This document shows, piece by piece, positions 25,881-34,908 of a stretch of DNA of 52,772 nucleotides (position 1 is its first letter; every line of letters begins with the position of its first letter). Source of the DNA: CAG-390 sp045546615. GTDB lineage: Bacteria; Bacillota; Clostridia; Oscillospirales; CAG-272. Made by a program: the position numbers and the translations under genes. The notes under the pieces are model-generated. The model saw only the letters and a program-made list of their open reading frames with translations, was not told the DNA's origin and did no database searches. The stretch lies in NCBI GenBank assembly GCA_045546615.1, contig JAZQDD010000048.1:1-52772 (forward strand), written 5' to 3'.

Positions 25881-26318
25881 TCAGCGAAGAGAATCTGCGT
25901 AAGCTGTGGCAAGAGCATCACAGCGTTCGTTGTATACATGTCCCGCGTGCCCCTTTACCCAAACAAGCTCCACCTTGTGAATGTTCAATAGGTAAAGCAG
26001 TCTTTCCCAAAGGTCGGGGTTAAGCGCAGGCTTTCCGTCAGATTTTTTCCATCCTTTAGCTTTCCACGATGCAGCCCATCCTTTGGAGATACCGTCACAA
26101 AGATATTTTGAATCGGTAGTCAGTGTTACCTCGCACGGTCTGCGCAAAGCAGCAAGTGCCTCTATTGCGGCGATCAGCTCCATTCGGTTGTTGGTGGTCA
26201 TTGCCTCGCCGCCCGACATTTCTTTTTTATGCTCGCCGCAGATCAAGACCGCTCCCCATCCGCCGGGGCCGGGATTGCCTCTGCAAGCGCCGTCTGTATA
26301 AATAAAAACTTTATCCAT
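25881..26318 (-). CDS. rnhA: ribonuclease HI
   Basis: 145 residues, typical length. The four acidic metal ligands are Asp9 (YTDGACRGNP), Glu47 (NRMELIA), Asp69 (TTDSKY) and Asp134 (ERCDALA), with His124 in the flexible loop. It degrades the RNA of RNA:DNA hybrids. The ATG at 26318 follows AGGAG; a longer upstream reading has no better site. It is transcribed from a promoter at 26341-26370 that is divergent from the E2-like gene. Confidence 0.93.
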   Translation of the reverse strand: MDKVFIYTDGACRGNPGPGGWGAVLICGEHKKEMSGGEAMTTNNRMELIAAIEALAALRRPCEVTLTTDSKYLCDGISKGWAASWKAKGWKKSDGKPALNPDLWERLLYLLNIHKVELVWVKGHAGHVYNERCDALATAYADSLR

Positions 26319-26340
26319 TTTAAATCTCCTGTTGAGTAAA

Positions 26341-26370
26341 ATTATATCATAACTCATTGATAAAAGTCAA
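26341..26370 (-). promoter_or_regulatory. promoter of rnhA
   Basis: On the minus strand TTGACT (26365-26370), 18 bp, TATAAT (26341-26346), 23 bp before the ATG. Confidence 0.6.
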
Positions 26371-26417
26371 TATCGCTATATAAATTCTTAAAATTTAACG
26401 AACGGTACATATTTTTC

Positions 26418-26446
26418 TTGCTTTTTTAAAAAACATAGTGTATAAT
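26418..26446 (+). promoter_or_regulatory. promoter of the E2-like gene
   Basis: TTGCTT (26418-26423), 17 bp, TATAAT (26441-26446), about 40 bp before the ATG at 26488. Confidence 0.6.
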
Positions 26447-26487
26447 TGTTCTGCATGTCACAAAAAAACGTGAAAGGCGGTAACACA

Positions 26488-27468
26488 ATGGCAAACGAGA
26501 AAAACGTTATGACCAATGCCGAACCGATAAATAACAGCGTAGCAACTGCGCAAAATGAATCTGACGAGAAACAAACATCTCTTAAATACCGCAAGAGAAA
26601 GCGCCGCTTGGGTGATCGAAAGGATGGCAGAAAACTGCGGACGATAGAGCCTATGCACAGGCTCATGCCCTACATAATGCCCCGTCGCTCCGATTCTTTG
26701 AATACGTTTTACGATAGGATAGAGATAAGTCAGGCGGATAATCTGTGCCGTCGCAAGATAAGAGAGGGCAAGACCTCGTTTGGGCTTTTGCACGTTATGC
26801 TTGCCGCATACGTGCGCACGATTTCCCAACGCCCGGGAATAAATCGCTTTATCAGCGGACAAAAAATATTTGCGAGAAATTCCATATCCGTGGTTATGAC
26901 CGTGAAAAAAGAGCTTTCGCTGAATGCACCCGAAACGGTCATCAAGGTCGATTTTGACCCTGCTGACACGATTGATGATGTGTATGAAAAGTTCAACAGC
27001 ACGGCAAAAGCGGCAATAGAATCTATGGATGAGCCTACGGCGTTTGACCGTTTGGCGAAGCTTTTGGGCTTTATTCCGGGTTTGCTTTTGCGTTGGACGG
27101 TCAAGTTCCTTAACGTTCTTGATTATTGGGGCTGGCTTCCCAAGTCATTGCTCAAGCTCTCGCCCTTCCACGGTAGTATGGTAATTACGAGCATGGGGTC
27201 TTTGGGTATAAATCCCATATATCATCACATTTACGATTTTGGAAATTTACCCGTGTTTATATCATACGGTACGAAAAAATCGGTTTACGAGTATGATCGA
27301 AAAGGTAATCTTGAAAAATACCGCTATATAGATATAAAGGCGGTAACTGACGAAAGAATATGCGACGGACATTATTTTGCATCTGCCTTTAAGCTCTATA
27401 AAAAGTTTATCGAGCGTCCCGATGCGCTTGAGTTTCCGCCCCAGACTGTAGTAGAGGATATAGATTGA
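26488..27468 (+). CDS. orphan E2-like (2-oxoacid dehydrogenase acyltransferase) domain
   Basis: 326 residues. After a charged 40-residue N-terminus rich in KRKRR, the chain follows the CAT/E2 acyltransferase fold: the final block TDERICDGHYFASAF corresponds to the DHR-x-x-DG active-site motif of E2 enzymes, and SMGSLG to the conserved Ser/Gly turn. The catalytic His of DHR is replaced by Glu here. There is no lipoyl or E1/E3-binding domain and no E1 or E3 gene nearby. A function other than acyl transfer to CoA seems likely. AGGCGG precedes ATG 26488. Confidence 0.65.
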   Translation: MANEKNVMTNAEPINNSVATAQNESDEKQTSLKYRKRKRRLGDRKDGRKLRTIEPMHRLMPYIMPRRSDSLNTFYDRIEISQADNLCRRKIREGKTSFGLLHVMLAAYVRTISQRPGINRFISGQKIFARNSISVVMTVKKELSLNAPETVIKVDFDPADTIDDVYEKFNSTAKAAIESMDEPTAFDRLAKLLGFIPGLLLRWTVKFLNVLDYWGWLPKSLLKLSPFHGSMVITSMGSLGINPIYHHIYDFGNLPVFISYGTKKSVYEYDRKGNLEKYRYIDIKAVTDERICDGHYFASAFKLYKKFIERPDALEFPPQTVVEDID

Positions 27469-27471
27469 CAA

Positions 27472-27513
27472 AAGGGTGCTGCAAGTGTTTTGGCATTTGC
27501 GGCACTTCCTTTT
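27472..27513 (+). terminator. terminator after the E2-like gene
   Basis: aagggtgctgcaa (27472-27484) pairs with ttgcggcacttcctt (27497-27511) with one G-T wobble and a bulge, then TTTT. It lies four bases past the stop. Confidence 0.6.
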
Positions 27514-27607
27514 CAAATATCAATGATTGTTCAAAAATATATCATACTTATGACACAGTAAAATGATATTGTAATATGTAACTTCATCTTAATAAGGAGG
27601 AGTAGTT

Positions 27608-28648
27608 TTGATCGAGGTCAAAAATCTTACTAAAAAATACGGAAACCACATGGCTGTAAGGAATATTTCCTTTAAGGTCGAAAAGGGTATTTGCGGATTG
27701 CTCGGCCCGAATGGTGCGGGAAAATCCACAACGATGAATATTATCACAGGCTGTCTTGCCGCCACCTCGGGAACGGTGCTTGTTGACGGTCATGATATTT
27801 TTGAAGAACCCGTCAAGGCAAAGAGCCGCATAGGTTATCTGCCCGAGCAACCGCCGCTTTATATGGACATGACGCCAAAGGAGTATCTTGTTTTTGTGGC
27901 AAACGCAAAAAAAGTCCCCTTTGAAAAGAGCATCAGACAAATCAAAGAGGTTATGACCATCACGGGACTTGTGGGAGTTCGAGACCGACTTATCAAAAAT
28001 CTTTCAAAGGGTTACCGTCAGCGCGTGGGCATAGCTCAGGCAATGATAGGCGATCCCGATACCATAATACTTGACGAGCCGACGGTAGGACTTGACCCCA
28101 AGCAGATAATTGAGATAAGAGATCTTATCAAACACCTTGGGGAGAGCAAAACTGTTATCATCAGCAGTCATATCCTTGCTGAAATAAGTGCTGTGTGCGA
28201 CCATATTCTTATCATTTCAAATGGTAAAATAGTTGCCGATGCACCTCTTGCCCAGCTTGAAAATTCTGCCGACGAGCCTCTTTGCCTGACTGTGAAATGC
28301 GATGCCCAAAGAGCAAAAAAGGTTATTTCAAGCATCTTGCCGAAGGCTTGTGCCGACTATCGTACGGAGGGCGGTTCTACTCTTGTCACGCTTGATATCG
28401 ACGATGGGGAAAAGGTGAGGAGTGATATTTTCTTTGCTTTTGCAAAGGAGGGTATAGCCTTGACCGAGCTTCACCGCGATGAGAAAACGCTTGAGAAAAT
28501 ATTCCTTTCGCTTACAAGCGATAATTATGTCGCGGAAGCGGACGGAGAATGGAAGAATGACGAGAGTTTTGTAAATGTCGAGAATAATGATAGCGGCTAT
28601 ACACCGCTGTTTTCTTCAAACGATGACGAAAAGGAGGGCGAGGAATAA
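27608..28648 (+). CDS. ABC transporter ATPase, GldA-like
   Basis: 346 residues. Walker A GPNGAGKST near 36-44, Q-loop region GYLPEQPPLY, a signature of the form LSKGYRQRVG, and Walker B TIILDEPTVGLDP are all present. A C-terminal 100-residue extension follows, as in the GldA/NatA group. With the permease and the two following proteins it forms a Gld-type system; in gliding Bacteroidetes this takes part in secretion or motility, but in Firmicutes the cargo is unknown. Translation seems to start at TTG 27608, nine bases after AAGGAGG. The gene ends in an acidic tail and overlaps the next start by one base. Confidence 0.85.
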   Translation: MIEVKNLTKKYGNHMAVRNISFKVEKGICGLLGPNGAGKSTTMNIITGCLAATSGTVLVDGHDIFEEPVKAKSRIGYLPEQPPLYMDMTPKEYLVFVANAKKVPFEKSIRQIKEVMTITGLVGVRDRLIKNLSKGYRQRVGIAQAMIGDPDTIILDEPTVGLDPKQIIEIRDLIKHLGESKTVIISSHILAEISAVCDHILIISNGKIVADAPLAQLENSADEPLCLTVKCDAQRAKKVISSILPKACADYRTEGGSTLVTLDIDDGEKVRSDIFFAFAKEGIALTELHRDEKTLEKIFLSLTSDNYVAEADGEWKNDESFVNVENNDSGYTPLFSSNDDEKEGEE

Positions 28649-29511
28649 TGATAGCGATATTTAAAAGAGAGTTCAAATCTTATTTTATAAGTATGACGGG
28701 CTATGTATTTCTTGCCGTAATGCTTGTTTTTGCGGGTATTTATACCATGGCAATAAATCTGCTTCAGCTCTCGCCTTCGTTTGAGTATGTGCTTGCAAAT
28801 ATGACTATCGTGCTTATGATAGTTGTACCGATACTCACCATGCGCACGCTGGCGGAGGAGCGCCGATCAAAAACAGATCAGCTTCTTTATGCGCTGCCGA
28901 TGAAGATCAGCTCCGTCGTAATGGGCAAGTATCTTGCCGCCGTTGCGGTATACGGTACGTGCTGTGCTGTTTTGTGCCTTTATCCGCTTGTTTTGTCATT
29001 TTTTGGCGAGGTGCATATTCTCGGTGCATATTCTGCGATATTCGGCTTCTTTTTGCTTGGCAGTGCGCTTATTGCGATCTGCGTTTTTCTGTCCTCGCTT
29101 ACCGAGAGTCAGAGTATCTCTGCCGTTCTCGGTGTAGCCGTGCTTTTGGCTATTTATCTTCTGACAAGCCTTGTGGAACTTCTTCCCGCTACTGCTGTCG
29201 GCTCGCTTTTGTGCTTCCTTGCACTCGGTGCGGCGCTCGCGGCGATAGTTTATGTTCTGACAAAAAATCTCATTATCTGCATCGGGGCGTTTGTAATATG
29301 CGCCCTTCCTACGGCAATAGTGTATTTTGTAAACTCTGCGCTTTTTGAGGGACTTTTCCCCCGCCTTGTAGAGTATCTTGCGGTGTTTGACCGTTTTTAT
29401 AGCTTTGTAGACGGTATATTTGATGTTACCGCTGTGGCATATTTCCTGTCTGTTTCCGTCTTCTTTGTTTTCCTCACGGTGCAGTCTATGGAAAAGCGCC
29501 GTTGGAGCTGA
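28648..29511 (+). CDS. ABC permease, GldF-like
   Basis: 287 residues, six hydrophobic segments. It starts IFKREFKSYFISMTGYVFLAV, the usual opening of ABC-2 permeases of the GldF/NosY kind, and has the cytoplasmic TMRTLAEERRSKTDQLLYALP loop that contacts the ATPase. Its start overlaps the ATPase stop (TAATG). It moves an unknown substrate. Confidence 0.85.
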   Translation: MIAIFKREFKSYFISMTGYVFLAVMLVFAGIYTMAINLLQLSPSFEYVLANMTIVLMIVVPILTMRTLAEERRSKTDQLLYALPMKISSVVMGKYLAAVAVYGTCCAVLCLYPLVLSFFGEVHILGAYSAIFGFFLLGSALIAICVFLSSLTESQSISAVLGVAVLLAIYLLTSLVELLPATAVGSLLCFLALGAALAAIVYVLTKNLIICIGAFVICALPTAIVYFVNSALFEGLFPRLVEYLAVFDRFYSFVDGIFDVTAVAYFLSVSVFFVFLTVQSMEKRRWS

Positions 29512-29526
29512 TGGGAGGTGCGAGAG

Positions 29527-30981
29527 ATGAAATTATCATTTAATTCAAACAAAAAAAGCGGAAAGCTTGGAGTATACAGCGTAGTTATCACCGCTATTCT
29601 CCTTGCCGCCATCGTTTTTGTAAATCTTCTTGTAAACGCTCTGCCCGACGGAATAAAGAACGTTGACACTACGAGCTTTGGTCTTTACACTTTGTCGGAG
29701 ACCACTGAAAAATACTTGGGTACACTTAACGAAGAGATCACACTCAATTTTATATGTCAGGGCGGTACGGAGGATGATGTGATCAGAAACTTTATCGACA
29801 GATACGCGGGGGCGACTCCTAATATCAAGGTAAAGGTAGTAGATCCCATAGTTTCTCCAAATTTCCTTACCGAGCATAACGTCGATGATGCCGTAAACCA
29901 TAGCGTGGTGGTCAGCAGTGAGCGCAGAAGCAAGCTCGTGAGCTACGACGATATGTTCTACTATTACAGCAGTTTGCTTGGGAAAATGACGTACAATCAG
30001 CTTCAGTCCTATTATCAGATGGGCTATTCCGCATACCTTACCGACGTGGAGGAATTCTTTGCGGGAGAGAGCGGCATTACGGGTGCTATCGAGTACGTTA
30101 CGGCGGACAGCGTTCCTTCGATCTATATTTTGGACGGTCACGGAGAAAGCGCTCTCTCTGCTAACATCACAGGTCTTTTTGATTCCTATGGTATGATGTA
30201 TAAAACGCTCAATATCGCGCTTGGCGCGGATGCCGTACCCGAGGACTGCTCCCTCATTATCATAAACGCCCCCACTTTAGACCTTACCGCATCAGAGAAA
30301 GACAAGCTCCTTGCCTACCTTAACAAGGGCGGAAATATTCTTATGTTCAGCGGTGTTGGGGCAGATAAACTTTCAAACTTTGCCGCGCTTTCTGCCGCAT
30401 GGGGTATGAGCGCGGGTGCGGACACCTTATACGAGGGGGCTTCGGATAATTATTATCAACAGCCCGCCTATATAATTCCCGATGTCAATAGCGAGCATGA
30501 TGCTGTTTCGGCAATATCGAGCTATACGCTCCTTGCTCCGTCAAGCCACGCAATACTCACTTCGGAAACCACGGGCATTACGTTTTCGACCTTGCTTTCC
30601 ACCTCCGACAAGGCTTATACAAAGCCTTCAGATGAAAAAACCGATGCGCAGTCATACGCACTTGCCGTTTCCGCCGAAAAAGAGCTTGAAAACGGTGATG
30701 TTGCAAAATTCATTTGGTGTGGATCGTCAAATATGATATCGGATACCTTTATTAACGCCACAAACGGAAACAATCTTTATTGCTTCTGGTTTATGGCAAA
30801 CTATCTGTGCGACAGCTTTGCAACAGCGCTTCCCGAAATATCCGCAACTTCTCTTGCGGGGGCGGTGCTTACCGTAAACGAATTTCAAGCAAATCTTTGG
30901 GGAAATATTCTGATTTTGGTGCTTCCCATTGCCACGCTTGCACTTGGTGCCGTATATATTTACAAGAGAAAAAAGAGATGA
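29527..30981 (+). CDS. GldG-like ABC accessory protein
   Basis: 484 residues. An N-terminal membrane segment (about 13-38) leads to an extracytoplasmic region of about 410 residues containing the GldG/IFT52-like domain (NEEITLNFICQGG, IYILDGHGES, LIIINAPTLDLTASEKDKLLAYLNKGG), closed by a C-terminal membrane helix and a KRKKR tail. GldG partners the GldA/GldF transporter. The ATG at 29527 has GGGAGGTG ahead, so an in-frame GTG at 29518 is less likely. Confidence 0.82.
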   Translation: MKLSFNSNKKSGKLGVYSVVITAILLAAIVFVNLLVNALPDGIKNVDTTSFGLYTLSETTEKYLGTLNEEITLNFICQGGTEDDVIRNFIDRYAGATPNIKVKVVDPIVSPNFLTEHNVDDAVNHSVVVSSERRSKLVSYDDMFYYYSSLLGKMTYNQLQSYYQMGYSAYLTDVEEFFAGESGITGAIEYVTADSVPSIYILDGHGESALSANITGLFDSYGMMYKTLNIALGADAVPEDCSLIIINAPTLDLTASEKDKLLAYLNKGGNILMFSGVGADKLSNFAALSAAWGMSAGADTLYEGASDNYYQQPAYIIPDVNSEHDAVSAISSYTLLAPSSHAILTSETTGITFSTLLSTSDKAYTKPSDEKTDAQSYALAVSAEKELENGDVAKFIWCGSSNMISDTFINATNGNNLYCFWFMANYLCDSFATALPEISATSLAGAVLTVNEFQANLWGNILILVLPIATLALGAVYIYKRKKR

Positions 30982-30987
30982 TCTGCG

Positions 30988-32475
30988 ATGAAGAATAAAA
31001 GAGCAAAAAATCTGATAATATTGGCATCAGTGCTTGCACTGCTTATAATCGCATATCTTGTTATGGGTGTTATATCCGCCGATGACGGAGATACCACCAC
31101 CGATGAAACGCAACCCAAGTATCCCGTTGCGGATGTTCCAAAGGACGGTATAGCGAGAATTTGCATGACGGTGAAATATCTCGCGGGCGGTGACCATTCC
31201 CACGGCGAGAATGGTGATGCCGTCATAGAGAATGCAAAATGGGAAAGGCGCACGCTGACGTTGCTCCTTGAGGGGGAAACTTGGCGTTTCGAGGAATACC
31301 CCGACGTTCCCGTGAATCCCGAGGTCGCAAAAATGATAGTTGACGACCTTAATGGTGCTACCTCAACACAGCTTATAAGTGTCAGCGACGAAGCAAGCCT
31401 TTCAAACTACGGCTTTGACGAGCCGACTGTCACTCTCAAGATAGGGTATGCCGACGGTAGTGAGCGCGAGCTTCTCATTGGTGACGAAAACAGCTTTAAC
31501 TATATGTACTATTTCCTTGATACCGCCGACAAAACCAAGGTATATATGGTCGACGATGCGCTCCCCTCGCTTCTCTCGGGCGACGTGCTGGATTTCGTGC
31601 GTTATGACGAAATGCCAAAGCTTGCCGACGGCGATGCGACCTCGCTCAAATGGACCAAGGGAGATACGACGCTTCTGTACACCTATTATCCAAAGGGGAA
31701 TGAAAAAGATTACACAAACGACTACCTTTGGTATCTTTCCGTCAACGGCGGTGAGGAGTACGCGGTAGACGAGGATGTAGCCGCTCTTATCAGCGAGGCG
31801 CTCACCACCATGAGTTATCTTGATTGCCTTGCCTGCGATACCGAGAGTGATGCGGAATACGGACTTGACAAGGCAGGCAGGCTTGAAGTCAATTATAAGA
31901 GCAAAAGCGATATGAAAACGCTTGTGCTTTGCCTCGGAACTATCACCGACGACGGATACTATCATGTCCGTCCCGAAGGCTCGATTTTGACGTACCACTT
32001 GTCTTCGGTTGCGAGTGATAACCTTGAGACCATCGTTTCGGGTGTTGAGCGAGATATTCGCCCCGACGAGATCTTTTACGCCGATTACGATCGTGTGGAC
32101 AGCATAAGCTTCAGCGCGGGAGCAAACACGCTGAACGTAGCTTTGAGCCACACCGACGGAAAGATAACGTACACGGACAAATCGGGAGCGGAGCTTAATT
32201 ATGACGCATACGCAAAGATATGCGATGCGCTTGAGAACCTTACCGCAACCTCGTACACGAGCGTGTATGACGGGGACGCGTCCTTCGGAAACGACTTGAT
32301 CTTCAAGGTGGATTTCACCTTTAATGCCGGCGAGACTGCGGCGGCAACTCTTGAAATAAGACGGTACAGTGAAAAATACTGTGTCGTGTCGTTTATGGGA
32401 AGAACTGACCAGCTCGTAACGCTTGAAAAAGCAAATGGGCTTGCGGCACTGCTTGGAGATTATTTTAAAGCATAA
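30988..32475 (+). CDS. DUF4340-domain membrane protein
   Basis: 495 residues with one N-terminal membrane helix (about 8-27) and a long extracytoplasmic part. Repeated segments of the form 'YGFDEPTVTLKIGYADG' and 'YGLDKAGRLEVNY' mark the DUF4340 domain, which usually follows GldG in such operons. Function unknown; a periplasm- or wall-facing component of the transporter is likely. Seven bases separate it from the GldG stop. Confidence 0.82.
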   Translation: MKNKRAKNLIILASVLALLIIAYLVMGVISADDGDTTTDETQPKYPVADVPKDGIARICMTVKYLAGGDHSHGENGDAVIENAKWERRTLTLLLEGETWRFEEYPDVPVNPEVAKMIVDDLNGATSTQLISVSDEASLSNYGFDEPTVTLKIGYADGSERELLIGDENSFNYMYYFLDTADKTKVYMVDDALPSLLSGDVLDFVRYDEMPKLADGDATSLKWTKGDTTLLYTYYPKGNEKDYTNDYLWYLSVNGGEEYAVDEDVAALISEALTTMSYLDCLACDTESDAEYGLDKAGRLEVNYKSKSDMKTLVLCLGTITDDGYYHVRPEGSILTYHLSSVASDNLETIVSGVERDIRPDEIFYADYDRVDSISFSAGANTLNVALSHTDGKITYTDKSGAELNYDAYAKICDALENLTATSYTSVYDGDASFGNDLIFKVDFTFNAGETAAATLEIRRYSEKYCVVSFMGRTDQLVTLEKANGLAALLGDYFKA

Positions 32476-32521
32476 AAACGCCTGACGCACACCTGTATAT
32501 CGGGTGTGCGTCAGACGTTTT
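32475..32521. terminator. bidirectional terminator
   Basis: ctgacgcacacc (32482-32493) and ggtgtgcgtcag (32503-32514), extended across one mismatch by aaaacg/cgtttt, form an 18-bp stem between two convergent operons. Both strands show a T run after the stem. Confidence 0.85.
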
Positions 32522-33127
32522 TTATTTGATTTCACTTATTGGCATACCCTTGCAGTAAAGCACAGCATCGGAGATTTCGTGTGCAAGCTCCGTGTCGTGT
32601 ATCACGCTAAGGCAGAGGGCGTGCGATGTGCGGCGGCGGATTACGTCGGCGCAAAGACGGGCTGTTTTACCATCGAGCGAGGCAAATGGCTCGTCAAGGA
32701 TATAAAGCCGGGCATCGCTTATAGCAAGCGCGCGTGCAAGCGAAACACGCGCCTTCATGCCGCCCGAAAGCTCGTCGGGGAGCTTCGTAAGGTCTTGTTT
32801 TTCAAATCCAAGCTCCAAAAGAATCTCGGCGGCTTTGCCGAGAGTGGCGTTTTTATCTCCCATTACAAGATTTACGTTCTCCGCCGCGGTTCGCCACGGC
32901 AGCAGGCGCGGTTCTTGGAACGCCATTGATATTCTCATGTTTTTCGGAGATGGCTCGATGATGCCCTTGTATTCGGTGTCAAGCCCCGCAAGAATACGCA
33001 AAAGCGTGCTTTTGCCGCAGCCCGACGGACCGCAAATTGATATAAACCCTTCAGAGGGCAAGGAAAGGTCAAGGTTTTTTATTATTTCCTTATCAAAGGA
33101 ACGGCAAAGGGAAGTTATGTTTATCAT
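32522..33127 (-). CDS. SsuB/TauB-like ABC ATPase
   Basis: 201 residues, shorter than the usual 240-260 of SsuB/TauB. Walker A GPSGCGKST, Q-loop AFQEPRLLPWR (the family hallmark), signature LSGGMKARVSLARAL and Walker B LYILDEPF are complete; only the C-terminal end is short. It powers uptake of a nitrate, sulfonate, taurine or thiamine-precursor-type substrate with the two genes upstream. The ATG at 33127 follows GGAGG and overlaps the permease stop as ATGA. Confidence 0.85.
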   Translation of the reverse strand: MINITSLCRSFDKEIIKNLDLSLPSEGFISICGPSGCGKSTLLRILAGLDTEYKGIIEPSPKNMRISMAFQEPRLLPWRTAAENVNLVMGDKNATLGKAAEILLELGFEKQDLTKLPDELSGGMKARVSLARALAISDARLYILDEPFASLDGKTARLCADVIRRRTSHALCLSVIHDTELAHEISDAVLYCKGMPISEIK

Positions 33128-33885
33128 TTTGCCCCGCCTCCTATCTTCTTGTTCATGGCTTGTATGCCGCGGCTGAACAAAAATTCGATTCCGACACTGA
33201 GAATTATTATTACTGCCGTCCACGCAAAAAGGTCTACGGTCTCAAGCAGATTTTTGGACTGCGATATCATCTGTCCTATCGAGTCGGGCGAGAATGCGAG
33301 TACCTCGGCGGAGATGCCCGCTTTCCATGAAAGACCGAGCGATGATCTCGCGGCAGAGTTAAAATAAGGAGCGACTGACGGCAGATATATTCGCTTCAGC
33401 TTGAGTAGGGTGGGTAGACGGAATAGCTGTGCCATCTCAAGCAGTTCGCGTGATGTCTGCGAAATGCCCTCGAGAACGTTTGTGAAAACGATGGGAAATA
33501 CCATCAGAAACGATATGAACGACGGAAGCACCCCGCGTCCGATCCAAAGCAGAGCAAGAATGATAAATGACGCCACGGGTGTAGCTCTTACTACTGTGAT
33601 TATGGGTGAGAGCAGACGTCGCATCAGAGAGGCGCGAGCGCAAACGATGGCAAAAAACGTGCCTGCGAGAATGGCAAAGAAAGCTCCCGCAAATACCCGA
33701 ACGAGAGATTTTGCGGTAATGACCCAGAATTCGGGCGTGCGTGCAAGCTCGCCGAGGCGAGCGAGTGTTTGTGCAGGAGACGGAAGCAAAAGTGCGTTTC
33801 CCGTTCTCCATGCCGCGAAATGCCATATTAATGCCCAAAACAGAGCAACCCCCAAAACGGGGGCGCTCTTTTTTAAGATTTTCAT
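33124..33885 (-). CDS. SsuC-like ABC permease
   Basis: 253 residues, six hydrophobic segments. The BPD-type loop ELLEMAQLFRLPTLLKLKRIYLP corresponds to the EAA motif that docks on the ATPase. Most like SsuC/TauC/NrtB permeases. The ATG at 33885 follows the binding-protein stop directly; an in-frame ATG at 33906 would overlap it by 20 bp. Co-transcribed with the ATPase. Confidence 0.82.
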   Translation of the reverse strand: MKILKKSAPVLGVALFWALIWHFAAWRTGNALLLPSPAQTLARLGELARTPEFWVITAKSLVRVFAGAFFAILAGTFFAIVCARASLMRRLLSPIITVVRATPVASFIILALLWIGRGVLPSFISFLMVFPIVFTNVLEGISQTSRELLEMAQLFRLPTLLKLKRIYLPSVAPYFNSAARSSLGLSWKAGISAEVLAFSPDSIGQMISQSKNLLETVDLFAWTAVIIILSVGIEFLFSRGIQAMNKKIGGGAK

Positions 33886-33886
33886 T

Positions 33887-34882
33887 TTACCCGAAAATTC
33901 CTGCATCGGGGAGCTTTCCGCCGATGGAGGTGGGGATTATGCCGTAAAGCGCACCCCAGAACTCATTTAGTGCGGATTTCATTCCGTCGCCCGTGAGATA
34001 GGTGATGTTGCAACGGGGAAGCGCCTTCTTTACGAGTGCTTCCTGCGGAGCGATACCTGCCTCAACGATAAGCTTTGCGGCGTTGTCAACGTCGGTGAGC
34101 ACGGTGTTCACGGATGCCTCGTATGCGGTGAGGAATTTGCTTACTGCATCAGCGTTTGCATCGACAAAGTCCTTGCGTGCGACAAGACAGCCCTGAACGA
34201 GTTCAGTTCCCGTCAGACGCTTCCACTCTGCGCTGAAATCTACCGCAACACGAAGAGTCGAGTTTTTCAGCGTTGCGGCTGTAACCTTAGGCTCGGGGAG
34301 CAGACCTATAGCGGCTTTGCCCGTAGCCATAGCAGTAGTAAGCTCATCGGGGCTTTGGTAGGTGTAATCTATCGTAACTTTGTCGGTAAGTCCCGCATAA
34401 TTGAGAAGAGCGCGGAGAACGTATTCGGGGTTAGTGCCCTGACCGGGAACGTGAACGGTCTTTCCCTCAAGATCTGCAAGACTCTTTACCGTTTCGCCGT
34501 TTTCAAGCAGGTAAAGCACGCCAAGGGTATTGACCGCAAGAACCTCTACCTTGCCCTGAGTCTTGTTGTATACGGTTGCGGCGAGGTTTGTGGGAACTGC
34601 GGCAATATCGACCGATCCGTTTATAAGCAGGGGGGCAACGAGAGTTGCGTCGGCATAAAAGTCGATCGTGGCTTTAAAATCGCACTTGCCGTTTTTTAAG
34701 TCAGAATAAAGCGGGGCAATACCAAAGCCCGTTGTGCCGTTCAAAACAGCGATACGTATGGGTGCGGTTTCTGCCGGCGCGGGGGCGGTTGTGGTAGTCG
34801 TGTCGCCATCCTGCGCATTAGAGCATGCGGCAAACGGGATAGCGAGAGCAAGGATGAGAAGCAGGGATAAAAGTTTTTTCAT
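33887..34882 (-). CDS. NMT1/SsuA-like substrate-binding lipoprotein
   Basis: 331 residues. The lipobox ends at Cys20 (AIPFAAC) and a Thr-rich linker anchors the domain. The mature part has the NMT1/THI5/SsuA layout: IRIAVLNGTTG start, GSVDIAAVPTNLA ligand loop, and HVPGQGTNPEYVLRALL. It captures an anion or heterocycle outside the membrane and passes it to the permease. The actual ligand is not predictable. It starts 26 bp after the regulator gene. Confidence 0.85.
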   Translation of the reverse strand: MKKLLSLLLILALAIPFAACSNAQDGDTTTTTAPAPAETAPIRIAVLNGTTGFGIAPLYSDLKNGKCDFKATIDFYADATLVAPLLINGSVDIAAVPTNLAATVYNKTQGKVEVLAVNTLGVLYLLENGETVKSLADLEGKTVHVPGQGTNPEYVLRALLNYAGLTDKVTIDYTYQSPDELTTAMATGKAAIGLLPEPKVTAATLKNSTLRVAVDFSAEWKRLTGTELVQGCLVARKDFVDANADAVSKFLTAYEASVNTVLTDVDNAAKLIVEAGIAPQEALVKKALPRCNITYLTGDGMKSALNEFWGALYGIIPTSIGGKLPDAGIFG

Positions 34883-34908
34883 TATTTTGCGTCCTTTCTT
34901 TTATTTGT

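Noticed and set aside
31402..32535. A 377-codon minus-strand frame
   Set aside because: It is antisense to the DUF4340 gene and would run through the bidirectional terminator.
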